From Adiantum capillus-veneris (Eukaryota > Streptophyta > Polypodiopsida > Polypodiales > Pteridaceae), in the NCBI GenBank assembly GCA_014529385.2, contig CM043961.1:15022478-15086477 (forward strand): 64,000 nucleotides of DNA, given 5' to 3'. The position numbers were made by a program, and so were the translations under genes. The notes below the pieces were generated by a model. It was not told the origin of the DNA, did no database searches, and saw only the letters and a list, made by a program, of their open reading frames with translations. Positions 10,600 through 22,845 of the stretch are shown one piece after another (within the stretch, counting starts at the first letter, position 1; each line of letters begins with the position of its first letter).

Positions 10600-11670
10600 G
10601 GCATGGAGGTGATGGAGCTTCAATGTTGTAGAGGAGCACTACTTTGTCTCTTCGACAAAAGATGTGATGAGGCCTAATTTGTTGACAGTGAATTTCCTAG
10701 TGCGAACAAGGGAGGCTAATAGCTCACGTGCATCTAACACATCAGAAGCATATAAGTCAACAAAGTTTTTCTCAAGGTGCAATACTTTGTCGACTATGTC
10801 ACCCGTTAAGGAAACATCAATTGGGGAAGCTTTGTTGGCCAAAATCTTTCCTTCAAGCTTGGGCACCAAAACAATAGTTGTAGATTTCGAGCAAACAGAG
10901 CAAAAGTCCACTTCTTGTTGGTGGTGAATCTTAGTAGATTTGCATTGACCGCAGAAACGTTCCACCAAAATTGAGTTCACATTCACAAAGTGCAGTGTGC
11001 CAGTTACCTATGTAGAGGCACCTGACGAGTTAGAGCTTTCTTGAGATTACGACGAAAAAGGAAAAGCAAGATCAATACTTACTTCTTGGTTGTGACCAAC
11101 ATCAAGAATATGGGCCTTATATGCTTCCTCCAAACGGTGCTTGAGACGAGGACTTTTGACATGCGCTAGGATAGTAATATCCAAGACTGAGATTGTATTG
11201 CTTCGACCTGTGAAGGAACCTATGTTTCGTGCAACAAACATAGGATGCACATCGGTCTCCAAAGCACGAAAAATAGCGTGGTAATCATCTTTACGTGCAT
11301 TGACGAAGCTAAGCTATGATAGCAAGAGAGCAAAAATATTAGAAAGGTGCAAATCTATAAGAGGGTGAACATAAGTAATCCTAACAATGGCACGGTCCTC
11401 AGCTGCTGGCCCATCTGCAAAAACAAGATCACCTTGGGAAAGACCAGCTTTTGAAGCGCTAGCATGGCCATGTATAACAACAAAATCTATAGTTCCAAAG
11501 TGTGTACGGGTACCCGCCTTGTGCATGCAAGGACTGTGCCTCATCCAAAAATAGACGCACTTTGCTCTCTGGGTAGAAACTAAGGCTGACTTCAAAAGGC
11601 TTTGTTTTTTCAACAACTGTGGAAGCATTGAAAAATAGTACATGAGGAGATGTTTAACCATCTGACTTAG
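10600..11670 (-). pseudogene. RPA-like 3' half, first copy
   Basis: Reading on the minus strand, the parts are a segment with SLSFYPESKV near 11.6 kb, a segment with HFGTIDFVVIHGHASASKAG near 11.4 kb, a segment with FVARNIGSFTGRSN near 11.2 kb, and the zinc-ribbon segment at 10,639-10,986 with CGQCKSTK and DFCSVCSKSTT. The four cysteines and the following LVPKLEGKILANKAS pattern fit the C-terminal OB fold of the large RPA subunit, as seen in Helitron-borne RPA genes. Introns probably separate the segments. The zinc-ribbon frame is open over 115 residues. Confidence 0.7.
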
Positions 11671-12590
11671 TTTTTTGTTTTACAGTTACATTCTCAATGT
11701 GGACAAAGTCTCCTATAGTAAGGGTGTCAACGAATTGCTCAATAAATTGATCGCTAACAGCACAAGTGATGGTGTCAGTATTGACTGGATCAACTAGGTC
11801 TGCCTTAAGGTAACGCATATACTTAGCGACTTCTGGGCTTTGTTTGTAGGTTCCATAACGGTTAAGTATGCACCCCTCGAATGCGAAATGAGGGAAAGTT
11901 TCAGTGATGTCAACAATGCGTAATAGAGGGAACTTAGTGGGAATATAAGGCACAAGAGAAGATGAACCAGTGGGAATTACATTCTCATGGCAACACTCAG
12001 TACCAATATGTGCTTCTAGTTTGGCACCCTTCGCAACGCTCTCTTTTTTTGCAACTATAGGCGGTGGTCCCCCTAGTAAAGGTTTGGCTGGCACAACAAA
12101 AAACAAAACTCATAAGGGTTGGATACAACAATAGAATATCTATGCGGTGCAAGAAAATATTACTTAGTTCCGTTGTCGCCTCGCATGCCTTGGAAAGTGT
12201 ACTTGCTATTGCACCACTTTGCTCCACACGCTTGAGGGATTTGGGCCCAACTCCAAGAGAAGAAGAAACATCAACCTTAGGTATTCTCGAAGCGCTCCTC
12301 GTGCGGAGTGGAGACACACGATCAAGAACGAGGGCACTATCGGACCCCAAAAAAGATGCAGTTGTATCACGGTGCACTATCTTGTGTAACTCTGTAAAAA
12401 CAAAATTAAAAGTCACATTATTGGCAAGCATATATCAATCATTTTCTATAAGTTAGCAAGTTATTGAGTCACCATTTTCAAACTCCATCGAGCAAACATC
12501 ACTAGATTCATCGCACATGGGTTCGACGTTGTCATCGTAGCCATCGTAATGTCCATCGAGTGGATTTCGCGAGGAAGAAGAGGCAGCCAT
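11654..12590 (-). CDS. RPA-like single-stranded DNA-binding protein, 5' exons
   Basis: A three-exon 5' part can be read: 12590-12473 starting MAASSSSRNPLDG, 12391-12164 and 12087 to about 11655. The introns are bounded by GT and AG (donor GTGACTC, acceptor TTTTTACAG; donor GTAATAT, acceptor GTTGTGCCAG), and exon phases match. The protein is acidic at its N-terminus. It then has LRIVDITETFPHFAFEGC, KYMRYLKADLVD and DTLTIGDFVHIENVTVKQK, a typical RPA OB-fold pattern. It would coat single-stranded DNA during Helitron replication. The 3' half follows as the duplicated modules. Exact splicing after 11.66 kb is uncertain. Confidence 0.7.
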
Positions 12591-12870
12591 ATTAAGAGAG
12601 GATGGTAAATAATGTTTACAGAATTATTGCTTAATGTGTTCAAAAGAAGCAAAGGGTAAAGAACATGCTTTAGCTAAAGGATGAATAAGTTCATAGAAAT
12701 AATACTTCACACAGTCACAAGCATCTTAGGATCAATAAGGGTTAGGATCAATAAGGGAGAGGGATGTTTTTGAACTAATTTTTGAAGCAGCAGGACCCCT
12801 TATATACTATAAGCTCCCTTGGCTTTCTAAACGGTTCACTATGTCTTAAAGCTAAGCTACTATCACATCT

Positions 12871-12990
12871 ATCAAATGGATTTGACACATAAATAGATTT
12901 GACACATTTAGACACATGCAACAAGTGACATCAAATGGATTTGACACATAAATAGATTTGACACATTTAGACACATGCAACAAGTGACAT
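12871..12990. repeat. Tandem duplication, 59-bp unit
   Basis: A 59-base unit beginning ATCAAATGGATTTGACACAT starts at 12,871 and again at 12,930, almost without change. Within it, GATTTGACACAT is itself repeated. Confidence 0.9.
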
Positions 12991-13199
12991 CAAATTCAAA
13001 GGGATTAATGAACTAGTGGACAAATATGTGCTGGTGGTCTAGAGTTCCCACCATGCTCATGTGTTGAACACCATAGAAATAGCGAGCGAACGAGCCTAAA
13101 ATTTTCTCTTGACAAACTCAGCGAAAAAAAATTTGCATGTTCGAGAAAATGGTTTTTCCTGAGGACTTGGTGGGAAAATGATATTCCGAAATTCCTCTC

Positions 13200-14750
13200 T
13201 AGAGTTCGGGGAAAATGTGGCTCGTCTTAATATCGTGCCGTTTTCAATGTTAAAAGTGTCGATTGAGGGCATGGAAAAAGGAGAAATGCCGTCCCAAAAT
13301 AGACAAGAATAGTGTTAAAAATTTTAAAAATAGCCTAATTTTCTAAAGTTTTCTCTTGGAATATGTTCGTACCATAGCCTCAATATTGTTGAGCAGTATT
13401 CGGGGAAAATGTGCCTCGGCTTAACACCATACCATTTTGAATGTCAAAAATACCGAGAAATTTTAAAAACCAAGCTAATTTTTTGATGCCTTTTTGCACT
13501 TATTTTCTCTCTTTTGGGTTTGAGAGCATTTTCAAAATTGAATATGGTATGCTATTAGGTCGAGGCACATTTCTCCCCAATAAAATTTTTTGAGAGGAAA
13601 TTTTGGAAAATTAGGCACTTTTTTGCGTTTTTCCACTTTCTTTCTCTCTTTTGAGGTTGACAACATTTTCAAAATAAAAAACGGGATCGTATTCAATCGG
13701 GACACATTTTCTTGTACCACTACCTGCATCGAAACACTTTTTCTCTTTCGAGGTTCACATCATTTTCGAAATCGAAAACAGTATCCAGTGCTCGGGAAAA
13801 AACATTTTCCCAAACATGCAAAATGCCTTTCCTTATTATTGTCAAGAGGAAAATTTGGAAAATTAGTTTACTTTTTTAGGATTTTGCACTATGTTTCTCT
13901 ATTTTGGGGCAGAATTTCTCCCTTTCCCCTTGCGCTCAATCGACCTTTGAAAATTGTAGAGATTGACAGCATTTTCGAAATCAAAAACGACATACAATGT
14001 TTAGGAAAAAAAGTTTTCTCAAACATACAAAATGTCTTTCCTTATTTTTGCCAAGGCGACAACTTAGAAAATTAGGTTACTTTTTTAGCTTTTTACACTA
14101 TTTTTCTCTATTTTGGGGTGGAGTTTCTCCTTTTCGCCATGCGCTCAACCGGCATCCATCCCTATTATTTTTTAATATTGGAAATCATGGCGACATTATC
14201 CATTTCACCTTGAGTTGTGTACTTCACCACGAGCTAGTGACACAAAGAGCTCTCGAAGGCATAAGCCTTAAATAGACTACAAGCATAATACGAATTCTCT
14301 TAAGGCTCTGAGAATGACAGCCTCCTCAAAATCGAAAACACCATGGTGAGATAACACCTCTGCAGTCGTACTCACCACCTCCCTCGCCCTCCGCAACCGC
14401 GCAAAGACCACCTCGTACAGTGCCTCGAGACTGTCGAAGCTTCGCCGGCTGCAGTGGACTGTCTTTAAGGCATGCGGGTGATGGAATCGAGACTACCTTT
14501 AAGGCTCTACAAAGGGCACGTGGGTGATGGAAACCGGCCATGGCGGGTGGGAGCCCCTAGGCGCTCCTCGCACACAATGAACTCCTCTCTTGAAGGCAAC
14601 CCCTTGACAAGGCAAGGGGAAAAGGAGAAATTCCGCCCCAAAATAAAAAAAAATAGTCTAAAAACCCTACAAAATACCCTAATTTTCTAAAATTTCCCCC
14701 TGACAAAATGAAGGAAAAGAATTTCGTATGTTTGGACAAATGATTTTTTC
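13200..14750. repeat. Diverged tandem and inverted repeat block
   Basis: Units carrying CATTTTCGAAATCGAAAAC, then TTTTCCCAAACATGCAAAATG, then CTATTTTGGGGCAGAATTTC begin at 13,761 and 13,970, a period of 209 bases, with more decayed starts at 13,527 and 13,664. At 13,225-13,340 and at 14,610-14,750 the same motifs appear on the opposite strand. No coding potential is convincing. It may be a satellite-like derivative of an LTR or MITE. Confidence 0.75.
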
Positions 14751-15580
14751 TGAACGCTGCCTGCGTTGAGCTGGCGAGGAGCTCTTCGCTGACGTCCGCA
14801 CTCCCTCCCTCTGGTAGACGGCAGGTGGAAGCCTGTAGTCACCTCCTCAAATGCCCGGACTCCCTCTGACAGACGGCAAGTCGCAGCTTGTAGGCACCTC
14901 CTCAAACGCCTCGTGAGTAACAACTCACACGCCTGCAGCCGTCTGGACTCTGCAGCCTTCTCCTTTTCCACGGATCTCCCACGCGATGCCGTACAAAATT
15001 CTCCTTGTAGGCGTCTACTCGCTCTTCTTGACTGCATTTAATGCAGCGCTGGACTGCCTGGACAGCTGCCTTCGACGCAGTCGAGCCTTTAAGGCTCTAC
15101 AATGCCTCACACGTCTTTAATCTCCACGTGGCCGCCATACAGTGAAGGACGCCCAAACAGCCCCCACACTAAGGCCAATGCTTTTAGCAGGCCAACAAGT
15201 GAAAGGGTCACGATGGCTTTCAAAAACAATAAGAAAGTGATAAAAAGTTGTTAGGTTGAATTAAACTGGTATCAATGTTTGGGAAAGGATTGCCTCAGCT
15301 TAGTCTTGAGCCGATTGAAAATCGAGACTAGCTAGCTGCAAACCATGGTAAACGAAAGAAAAAGCGATGAAATATGTGAGAAAGTCGTTCAAAAATTTTA
15401 CAAATATCAACATTTTTGCTAGTATTTTTGGTTTTCCATTTTGTGAGGAAGAAGCTCGACCAGCAGCAGCTTAATAAAAGAGACTTTCTCGAACGTTAAT
15501 AGTGGCTGGAATCAAACTATAGAATGCGAGAAATGTAAAGCCATGTGAAGTTGTGAAATGAAAGGTGAAATAAAAAGAAC
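14750..15580. other. Unassigned, GC-richer stretch
   Basis: A 116-residue minus-strand frame (14,687-15,037) is arginine-rich and low in complexity. Several CTGCAG-type short repeats recur. Nothing points to a gene or an element boundary. Confidence 0.45.
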
Positions 15581-15586
15581 TAATTA

Positions 15587-15760
15587 ATATATGTGTATGT
15601 GTGTGTATAAAATTTATTAGAATTATGCAAGGTGAAGCTTCTTTTTAGCATTCTAAAACAATGCAAAAAAACCATATATGTGTATATGTGTGTGTGCAAA
15701 ATTTACTAAAATTATGCAAGGTGAAGTTTCACTTTAGCATTCTAAAACAATAGAATGCAA
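15587..15760. repeat. Tandem duplication, ~86-bp unit
   Basis: Two copies of a unit containing ATATGTGTATGTGTGTGT, AATTATGCAAGGTGAAG and TTTAGCATTCTAAAACAAT lie side by side, with small differences. Confidence 0.85.
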
Positions 15761-16088
15761 GAATAGTAAAGATATCTTAGGATGTGAAATGAAAGGTAAT
15801 TCTCCATCATGCACTAAAAACAATGAAAGTCTCCTTAACCCAACACAACACTAAGGGTTTCTTTTAGAAACCCAAAAACAAAAGATCTAGGACTAATGGG
15901 CTAGTTGTATTCTCAAAAATCAAAAATCAGGCCTTATTGTGTGGGTCTATTTTACACTTATTCATGAATTCATCTTCAAGATTCCCTTTGAATAGCTCCA
16001 AAAAAGTATAGCCTATCCTTGATCCCATGTTCCCGCGCTCTCTATCTTTGGATCGTTCTTGCTTGCACAGCTTCTGCTCCTTATCACC

Positions 16089-16158
16089 TGTTAGGCTCTG
16101 AGCTATGGTGGGTGTCATTAGCTGCAAGCCATTGCGAGGTGGAAGATGCAAGCTGAGA

Positions 16159-16201
<43 letters not shown>

Positions 16202-16373
16202 CGACACAGAGATGCAACAAAATAACGCTATATTTTTTATTAAAAAAAAGGTGTTTACATAGAGTTCTCTCTTGCCATGCAAAGACGCCATGCAAACTCC
16301 AAAAAAAGGAGTGTCTCGTATCAGTTGTGTAAAATAGGGGTTTTATCCTATGGTCAAGGGCTTGAACCCAACA
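16089..16373 (-). repeat. 3' LTR of small LTR retrotransposon
   Basis: The 285-base LTR starts TGTTAGGCTCTGAGC and ends GAACCCAACA. It contains a (GA)n tract at 16,162-16,199, which accounts for the length difference from its partner. The purine tract ATCCCCCCTC (as read on the plus strand) follows directly. Confidence 0.92.
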
Positions 16374-17537
16374 ATCCCCCCTCAAGTCCGAACTAGACAG
16401 AACCTCTCATGATACGTCGAGTTTTTGGTGTACTCGTCAACCGTGAGTTTAAGTTTTCTCACAACCAAGGATTTCTGGTGTATTCATAACCTGGTGCTAT
16501 GTCAGTAGAACCCCCCTTGAATAGATAGGGTGTAGGTCAAAAATGTTAGCTACCAAAAATGGAGTTTTTGGTTCACTTCCAAACCTTGGGTTTAAGGTGT
16601 ACCCAGTAACCTCATGATAAGTGATAACAAAAATGGGCTGAGAACAAATGTGTTTGGGAGGTCTTACCACTTATCTGTGTGGCAGTGTCTGAACCCGTAC
16701 AAGACTTTTATTGAGTGTGACAAGACAACAACTAACTGAAGAAAAATTGTCATAGAAATAAGACAAAACAGAGATGATGTCGATGTATATTTGCTCAAAG
16801 CAAATTCTTCTTCGTTCTTGCAATTGTTGATGTTTTCAAACATGCCATAATCCTTGAACATGATAAATATTTGCATATGTACCAAGATAAATGTGCACAA
16901 GACCAGTATAGCCTTAAAAGGCTGAATTTGGATACCCATTTCATATGTAGTCTCAACTCCAATTTATCGCATAAAAATGCCAAAAACACGCTTGAAATAA
17001 TGCATGTAATTGCAAAGATGGTGACTGGATACCTGGACATCTCTATAAAATTGCAAAATAAAAGTCGAGCAGTAGGAAGTTGGTACATGTGGTTGATCCA
17101 TGGTCGATTATTGGTATTGCCGGATCTTATGGGTGAGAATGACCTCTTGATTAGAGGCCTAATGACCCAATAAGGTAGCAAATAAAAAAAATAAACCAAG
17201 TTCTGTAGCAGTCAAACCGGCGGAAAGCGCGATGGTGTTTTGAGTTGCACCTTCTGCGCAGCGTTTTGATATGCAAAGCTTATGACTGCTAACTCCAAGG
17301 GCAACGTTTTAAAAGGCTCTGGCTTGAGCTAATTATCTTATTCACACCGTTTTGAAATGCTTGCATTGACAGGACTGCCGCCTACAAGCTCTGCAACATT
17401 TTAGAACACAGTCTGCCTTGCCACCGCCTTGCCTGTGATGACGACGTCCACCTTGCCTGCAGATCAACCACGTTTTGAGATGCCTGTGTGGTCATGCTAT
17501 AATCATCGACTGTAGACATGCCTTTGCAACACCCTAA

Positions 17538-17550
17538 GGCTCTGATACCA
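17538..17550 (-). promoter_or_regulatory. Primer binding site (tRNA-iMet type)
   Basis: The minus strand reads TGGTATCAGAGCC one base inside the 5' LTR. This is the usual plant initiator-methionine tRNA primer site, and it fixes the direction of the element. Confidence 0.9.
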
Positions 17551-17551
17551 T

Positions 17552-17621
17552 TGTTAGGCTTTGAGCTATGGTGGGTGCCACCAGCTGCAAGCCATTGTGA
17601 GGTGGAAGATGCAAGCCAAGA

Positions 17622-17682
<61 letters not shown>

Positions 17683-17851
17683 CAACACAGAGATGCAACA
17701 AAATAACGCTATATTTTTATTAAAAAAAAGGTGTTTACATAGAGCTCTCTCTTGCCATGCAAAGACGCCATGCAAACTCCAAAAAAAGGAGTGGATCTTA
17801 TCAGTGGTAAAATAGGGGTTGTATCCTATGGTCAAGGGCTTGAACCCAACA
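17552..17851 (-). repeat. 5' LTR of small LTR retrotransposon
   Basis: The 300-base LTR starts TGTTAGGCTTTGAGC and ends GAACCCAACA. It contains a longer (GA)n tract (about 17,626-17,680). Outside the tract it differs from the other LTR at a modest number of positions, so the insertion is not very recent. Confidence 0.92.
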
Positions 17852-17856
17852 TCACC

Positions 17857-18135
17857 CTCGCCTCCAACCTTCATCACCATCGCCCTACTATCGGAACCCT
17901 GTATTTACACATTCCCTTACATCGTCTTGCTCCACCCAAGGACTCCCGTGCACACAAGCGAGACGGAGAGACAGATATTGTCGTTGCAACCACGATTTGC
18001 CATGCAAACAAACCATTCAGATACAAACGCAAGCACTACTGCTCCCACTATCACCTCTGTTCATGCGTCCCGGTGGTGCCATACACAGGTCTTTCTATGT
18101 CCTCAGTAACTAAAATGCACAACAATGGTGCCAAA

Positions 18136-18189
<54 letters not shown>

Positions 18190-18308
18190 TGCTCCCGAAC
18201 TCGGTGTGTCCCTTGAGAGCAATGACAAAGAGACATTGCATGCAGGCGTCGTCTGGGCCCTACTCCCCTCGTCATGCCATCAGTGCCCGGAGTTACTCTG
18301 CAAACTAA

Positions 18309-18363
<55 letters not shown>

Positions 18364-18900
18364 TCTTTGACGTGTCCAAAGCACTGCTGCCCGTTTTGCT
18401 TTCCTGCTCTGTTGCAGTGTCGACCACATGCATGCATGTTCTTAGCATAAAAAATATATATTTGTTTGTCTCTTCACCATAACTACTCGTCATGTCCATC
18501 TCTCTCTCCTTCTCTCTCTCTATCTTTCTTCCACGTGCATCTAGATGTCTCTCGTTTTCTTCTCTTTCAAAAGAAGACTTATTGTCTATCAATACAAAAT
18601 GATAAAACTAGAATTTGAGCTGGTTATCCAAGCCTCAAAATGAGATGCATTAGTTTGTTTGAATGATAATTCAAAGGACAAGCAAAAGTAAAAGGTGTTT
18701 ACCTTTTTGGCATGGGGGAGGCCATAGGGCTCATTGTGCAAGGTTGTTGCAACACTGAGGCCGTTGGATTCTTTAGTTGGATGAGCGCCACATGTGAAAG
18801 GTCTTTGTAAAATAACTTTGTTGTCCCTTTTGTTTCCTTACATCACCTTCTTTGAGAGACAAGTGTCCCTAAGGGATTCAAAAGTCTTGTGAATAGAAAG
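17857..18900. other. Unassigned region with two (GA)n tracts
   Basis: Long (GA)n tracts lie at about 18,138-18,186 and 18,311-18,361, separated by 120 bases of moderate GC content. A CT-rich stretch follows near 18,500. No coding or element signature is seen. Confidence 0.6.
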
Positions 18901-21470
18901 CTAAAACTATGGAATAGAAATTTAGAGATCAAAACATTAAACAAAATATTCATAGGAGTTTGATCTTATAATGAAGTTTTCGAGAAAGTCTTTGTGTCTA
19001 AGCGACAAGTTTCCTCCTTATACAAATACAAAATGCAAATACGTCAAAGGGTCTATAATATCTATATGCTAACTTCTTATATTTCCCTAGCTTGAGCAAA
19101 CTCCTCTTTGGTTTTACCCTAAGAAAAACTTTCTCCTATCTTGAAAATTCTAGGAGATCTTTGAAAATGAACATAGCTCTTTTGTGTGTCACTTACTCTC
19201 TTAAGATCTTCCTTATTATTTGAATTTGGTGATCCATTTCTTCAAGGGTGTTGTTAGCTATAGGCTTTGGGAGACTTGGGTCAGCCAATTTGAGTGCAAT
19301 AGGGAATCATTTTCCATAAAGAGCTTTAAATGGAGATATTCCCAAGCTTCTATGGTAAGAAGAATTGTAGGGAAATTCCACTAAGGGTAAATACTTGATC
19401 CAAAGATGAGATTGATGACTACAATGAGATATCAACAAATCTTCAATGACTTAACTAACGCTTTCGATTTGCCTATATGTCTTTGGATGATATGTTGAAC
19501 TTAGGTTTAATTGAGTGCCTAAGGATTGAAACATTGCCTTTCAAAACTTGGAGGTAAACTTTGCATCATGATCACTTATTATCCTTGCATGGATTCCATG
19601 TAATCTGACAACTTCCTTTATAAAAACTTGAGCAACATCAGTTGTGAATGTAGTGGTCTTGACTAGAATGAAGTCATCCACCTTGGTAAGCTTATCCACC
19701 ACAACAAAAATGGAATCCAAAATTTCCAACAATCTTGGATAATCCTATTTACAAAATCCATACTTATGCATTCCCGCTTCATTGCAGGGATATCCAATGG
19801 TTATAGTTTCCCAAGGATCTTGACTCTTTTAGTTTTAATTTTCTAGCATATGAAATACTTCTTAACATACTACAATGTATCCTTTTTCATCTTAGTCCAG
19901 AAAAAAAAATTCTCAAGAGAAGCAAACATTTTGTGATAGCCTGGGTGAGCTACAAGAGGAGTTTCATGGGATTCCTTTGGAATTTGTATCCTTAAACTTG
20001 TAGGTGATCATAATTGATTCTTGAAGAATAAGAGTCTATCTTGAATAGAGTAATATTCCAAATATCATTTTTGAACTTGAGCTTGAATCTCTTGTATTAA
20101 TGGACCAAATTGCTCATCAATTTGGAGGGTGCTTTGAAGTTCTTATGGTAGGGTTAAATGGACTAGCAAGATTAAAATGGCCACTACTCTTTGACTTAGG
20201 GTGCCAGCCGCTTAATATTGCTTGCCTGGTCTAAACTTGATCTCAAAAGTGAAGTCCTATAGAAATTCAACACATCGCCTTAATCGCATATTGATATCGA
20301 GTTGGGTGAAAATCCACTTGAGACTTTTGTGGTTGGTAACAAGCTCAAATGTCTGACCTAAAAGATGTTGTCACCACGTCTTGATGGCATGAACCATAGC
20401 TAGTAATTTGAGGTCATGAGTGGGATAATTCTTCTCATGGATTCTAAGCTATTGGGATTCATAAACTGCAGGATGGACTTCTTGCTATAAGATTCCACAT
20501 GTACCTTGCATGTAAGCATCCACTGTCACCTCAAGATTTTCTCAAAATGTGGAAGGTTGATGACATGTTCACTAGCCAATATCTCTTTCAATTTATTGAA
20601 GGCTGCATCTCTCTTATTAGACTAGGTAAAGGATTCCTCCTTCTTGGTGAGTTTAATGAGGGGCCCTGCAATGAGTGCATAGTCTTTAACAAATACTCTA
20701 CACCATCTTGTGAGGCCAAGAAATCCTCCAACTTCTGAAATAGTCTTGGAAATGGACCACTGGACTACAACTTCAACCTTACTTGGATCTGGAGAGAGAC
20801 CACACTTAGAGACTATGAATCCTAAATAGACAACCTTTTCTACAAATAAGGAGCATTTTCTCGGCTTGGCATATAGTTGGGCCTTACTAATAATTTCCAA
20901 GACATGGAATACACGCTCTTCATGATCTTCTCTTGTCTTTGAATACACGAGGATGTCATCAAAGAAGATCAACAATCATCTAGCTCTTTCCTAACAAGGT
21001 CATTTATGAGACAATTAAAGGTGTCAGGGGCCTTAATTAGGCCAAAAGACATGACTATGAACTCATAATACCAAAACCTTGTATTAAAAGCTATTCTAGG
21101 AATATCTCTTTTTGTATTCCAACTTGGTAGTAGTATGACCTAAGATCAATCATTGATCTTGGTGAAATGTTTGGCACCATCGAGTCTATCAAGTAGATCA
21201 TCTATATGAGGCAAAGGTTATTTATTCTTGATGGTACACTAATTCAAACCTCAAAAATCTACGCAAAGTCTAAGCATCCCATCTTCTTCTTTTGGAAGAG
21301 TACAAAAGCAGCCTAGGGAGAGAGACACTAGGTCTAATGAAACCTTTTTCTAAAAGCCAATTCAATTGGTTCTCTACCTCTATGGATTTAGAAGGAAACA
21401 TCTTGTAGGGTGTCCTTGCTATTGGTGGTTGGGTGCTAGAATGTGTTTAATCTTTTGCACTAGATTTTGT
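18900..21470 (-). pseudogene. Heavily mutated Ty3/gypsy pol (element D)
   Basis: On the minus strand, from the right, the reverse transcriptase shows LCVDF-GLN, TIKNK-PLPHIDDLLDRLDGA and FWYYEFIVMSFGLIKAP near 21.0-21.3 kb. The catalytic box FFDDILVYSKTREDHEE follows near 20,950, with YLGFIVSKCGLSPDPSKVE after it. RNase H traces lie near 20.2-20.5 kb. The integrase shows FVVVDKLTKVDDF and GIHARIISDHDAKFTSKF at 19,541-19,732. The order RT-RNase H-integrase is that of gypsy. Stops and shifts occur every few tens of codons, so this is an old copy. No clear 3' LTR is found at the left. Confidence 0.85.
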
Positions 21471-21849
21471 TGGGAAGATACACTGCTCGCAGTTGCTAGC
21501 AAAGGGAGAACTAGGCCAACAAACAAGACGTCAACCAAGTACTGAGCTTGACCATTAGGCACATGGAAACAAATAGATGGGTGTCCATCACCTACTCAAC
21601 CTTCTAGAGATAACCACTACCAAGGAGAATCAACTCAAAGCACACTTTGTATGAACAATTGCTACCTTACCTATGATGGCTACACTCTCCGAAACATGAC
21701 CTAATGTTGTTGAATTGTCATGAAACTACAGGAGTAACCTCTACACACCTAGAGGACACTACCCTAAAGTTTCTAACCAAATTTACTACCTAAATACACT
21801 TGGTGCGGAAAATAGGCCAAAATTAGAGGTCACCGATTCTCAACGTTTA

Positions 21850-22800
21850 AGAGGGGGAATGGGGGAACACACCTGGCACACAAACAAAGGCCTCTCTATA
21901 GCTCACGCACCCCTATCCTCTCAAAAACACCTCAAAAACACACTTTACACTAGCAAACCACCGCCTTATCACTTCCCAATGCTTGCACACTCCACAGGAC
22001 CAACACACAACACAGACTTACTGTCACGGTCTGTTTCCACCCTTGCACACACACACAGCCCGCTAAATCTCACACAAAGCACCACCAGTCCGAGGGGGCA
22101 CACACGTCCACACTGCCGCCACCGCGGGGAAACACAAGAGCAAGAGAAAGAGGGGGGGCGGGGGGCGGGAGGGGAAACGTTAGCACAACTGGGCAATAGT
22201 GGCTTGATTACACTTCATAAGGCAAATACAAAGCTTGCGGTGCCATCACAATGGCCATTTGCATGAGAAAATACCCACTTCTCTGCCAAAAAAACTCCAC
22301 TCTGCAGGCTTCAAACGACACCAAAAACCCTCATTTGATTTAAAAAATGTCTTTTATAGTGGGAGGCTTTAACTTTGGAAACTGCATTTTAATTGGCCCA
22401 TCTGGTATCTCAATTTGGCATCTTTGGAAGGAGGGAGCCGCCTTGCTTGATCTGATCTCTCCTCTTTGCTTGTGCTTGAGAGGGGTGCACTAGCGATGTC
22501 ACTAGTTCCCCTTGGCATTTTTCAATTTATTTATTTCTTTTTTGCCCTTTTTCCACGTTGGCAACCCTCCCATTTGACCAGCCTTTGATTCACCTTTGAC
22601 CAACCTTGCTAGCTCCCTTTAACCCTTAGGAGCCCCCTTTGATGGGCCGACCACCTTTGAAACTCCTTCTAACTCCCTTTCATTTGTCCTTTGATTGGCC
22701 TCCAATTGCCACGGCTTGTCCACTTTGTCCTACCACTTTGGAGTTCCTTTGGACCATTTTGCCCGGCCCTTAATTGCCCCCCTTGGACATAGATCCTTTC

Positions 22801-22845
<45 letters not shown>

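Larger units (their letters stand above)
2890..12600 (-). mobile_element. Decayed autonomous Helitron (Rep-helicase-endonuclease type) with RPA-like gene
   Basis: Reading on the minus strand, the order is an RPA-like single-strand binding gene, an N-terminal region, a Helitron_like_N and HUH Rep domain, a PIF1-type helicase and an APE-like endonuclease. This is the gene set of an autonomous rolling-circle Helitron of the Helentron/Helitron2 kind, which is defined by the C-terminal endonuclease. All segments are collinear, but stops and frameshifts separate them, so the copy is inactive. The outer boundaries are estimates: the left limit is the hairpin near 2.9 kb and the right limit is the RPA start near 12.6 kb. 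That the RPA gene belongs to the element is inferred from position and from plant Helitrons in general. Confidence 0.75.
16089..17851 (-). mobile_element. Complete small non-autonomous LTR retrotransposon (TRIM/SMART-like)
   Basis: Two direct repeats of about 285 and 300 bp bound a 1.18 kb interior. Each repeat begins TGTT and ends AACA, and TCACC flanks the element on both sides (16084-16088 and 17852-17856). On the minus strand the 5' LTR is at the right, with a primer site for tRNA-iMet (TGGTATCAGAGCC) one base inside it. A purine tract (GAGGGGGGAT) precedes the left LTR. The interior has no gag or pol, so mobility must come from another element. Two overlapping minus-strand frames with hydrophobic segments match nothing I know. 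Confidence 0.92.

Noticed and set aside
12064-12456. 130-residue plus-strand frame
   Set aside because: It is the shadow of the RPA-like exons on the minus strand, which have correct splice sites and domain motifs.
12871-12990. Short direct repeats resembling a CRISPR array
   Set aside because: The repeats are adjacent without unique spacers and the context is a eukaryotic transposon region.
14687-15037. 116-residue arginine-rich minus-strand frame
   Set aside because: Low complexity, no recognisable domain and no gene context.
16871-17173. 100-residue plus-strand frame in the small LTR element
   Set aside because: It runs against the element's direction and overlaps an equally long frame on the sense strand; neither matches a known protein.
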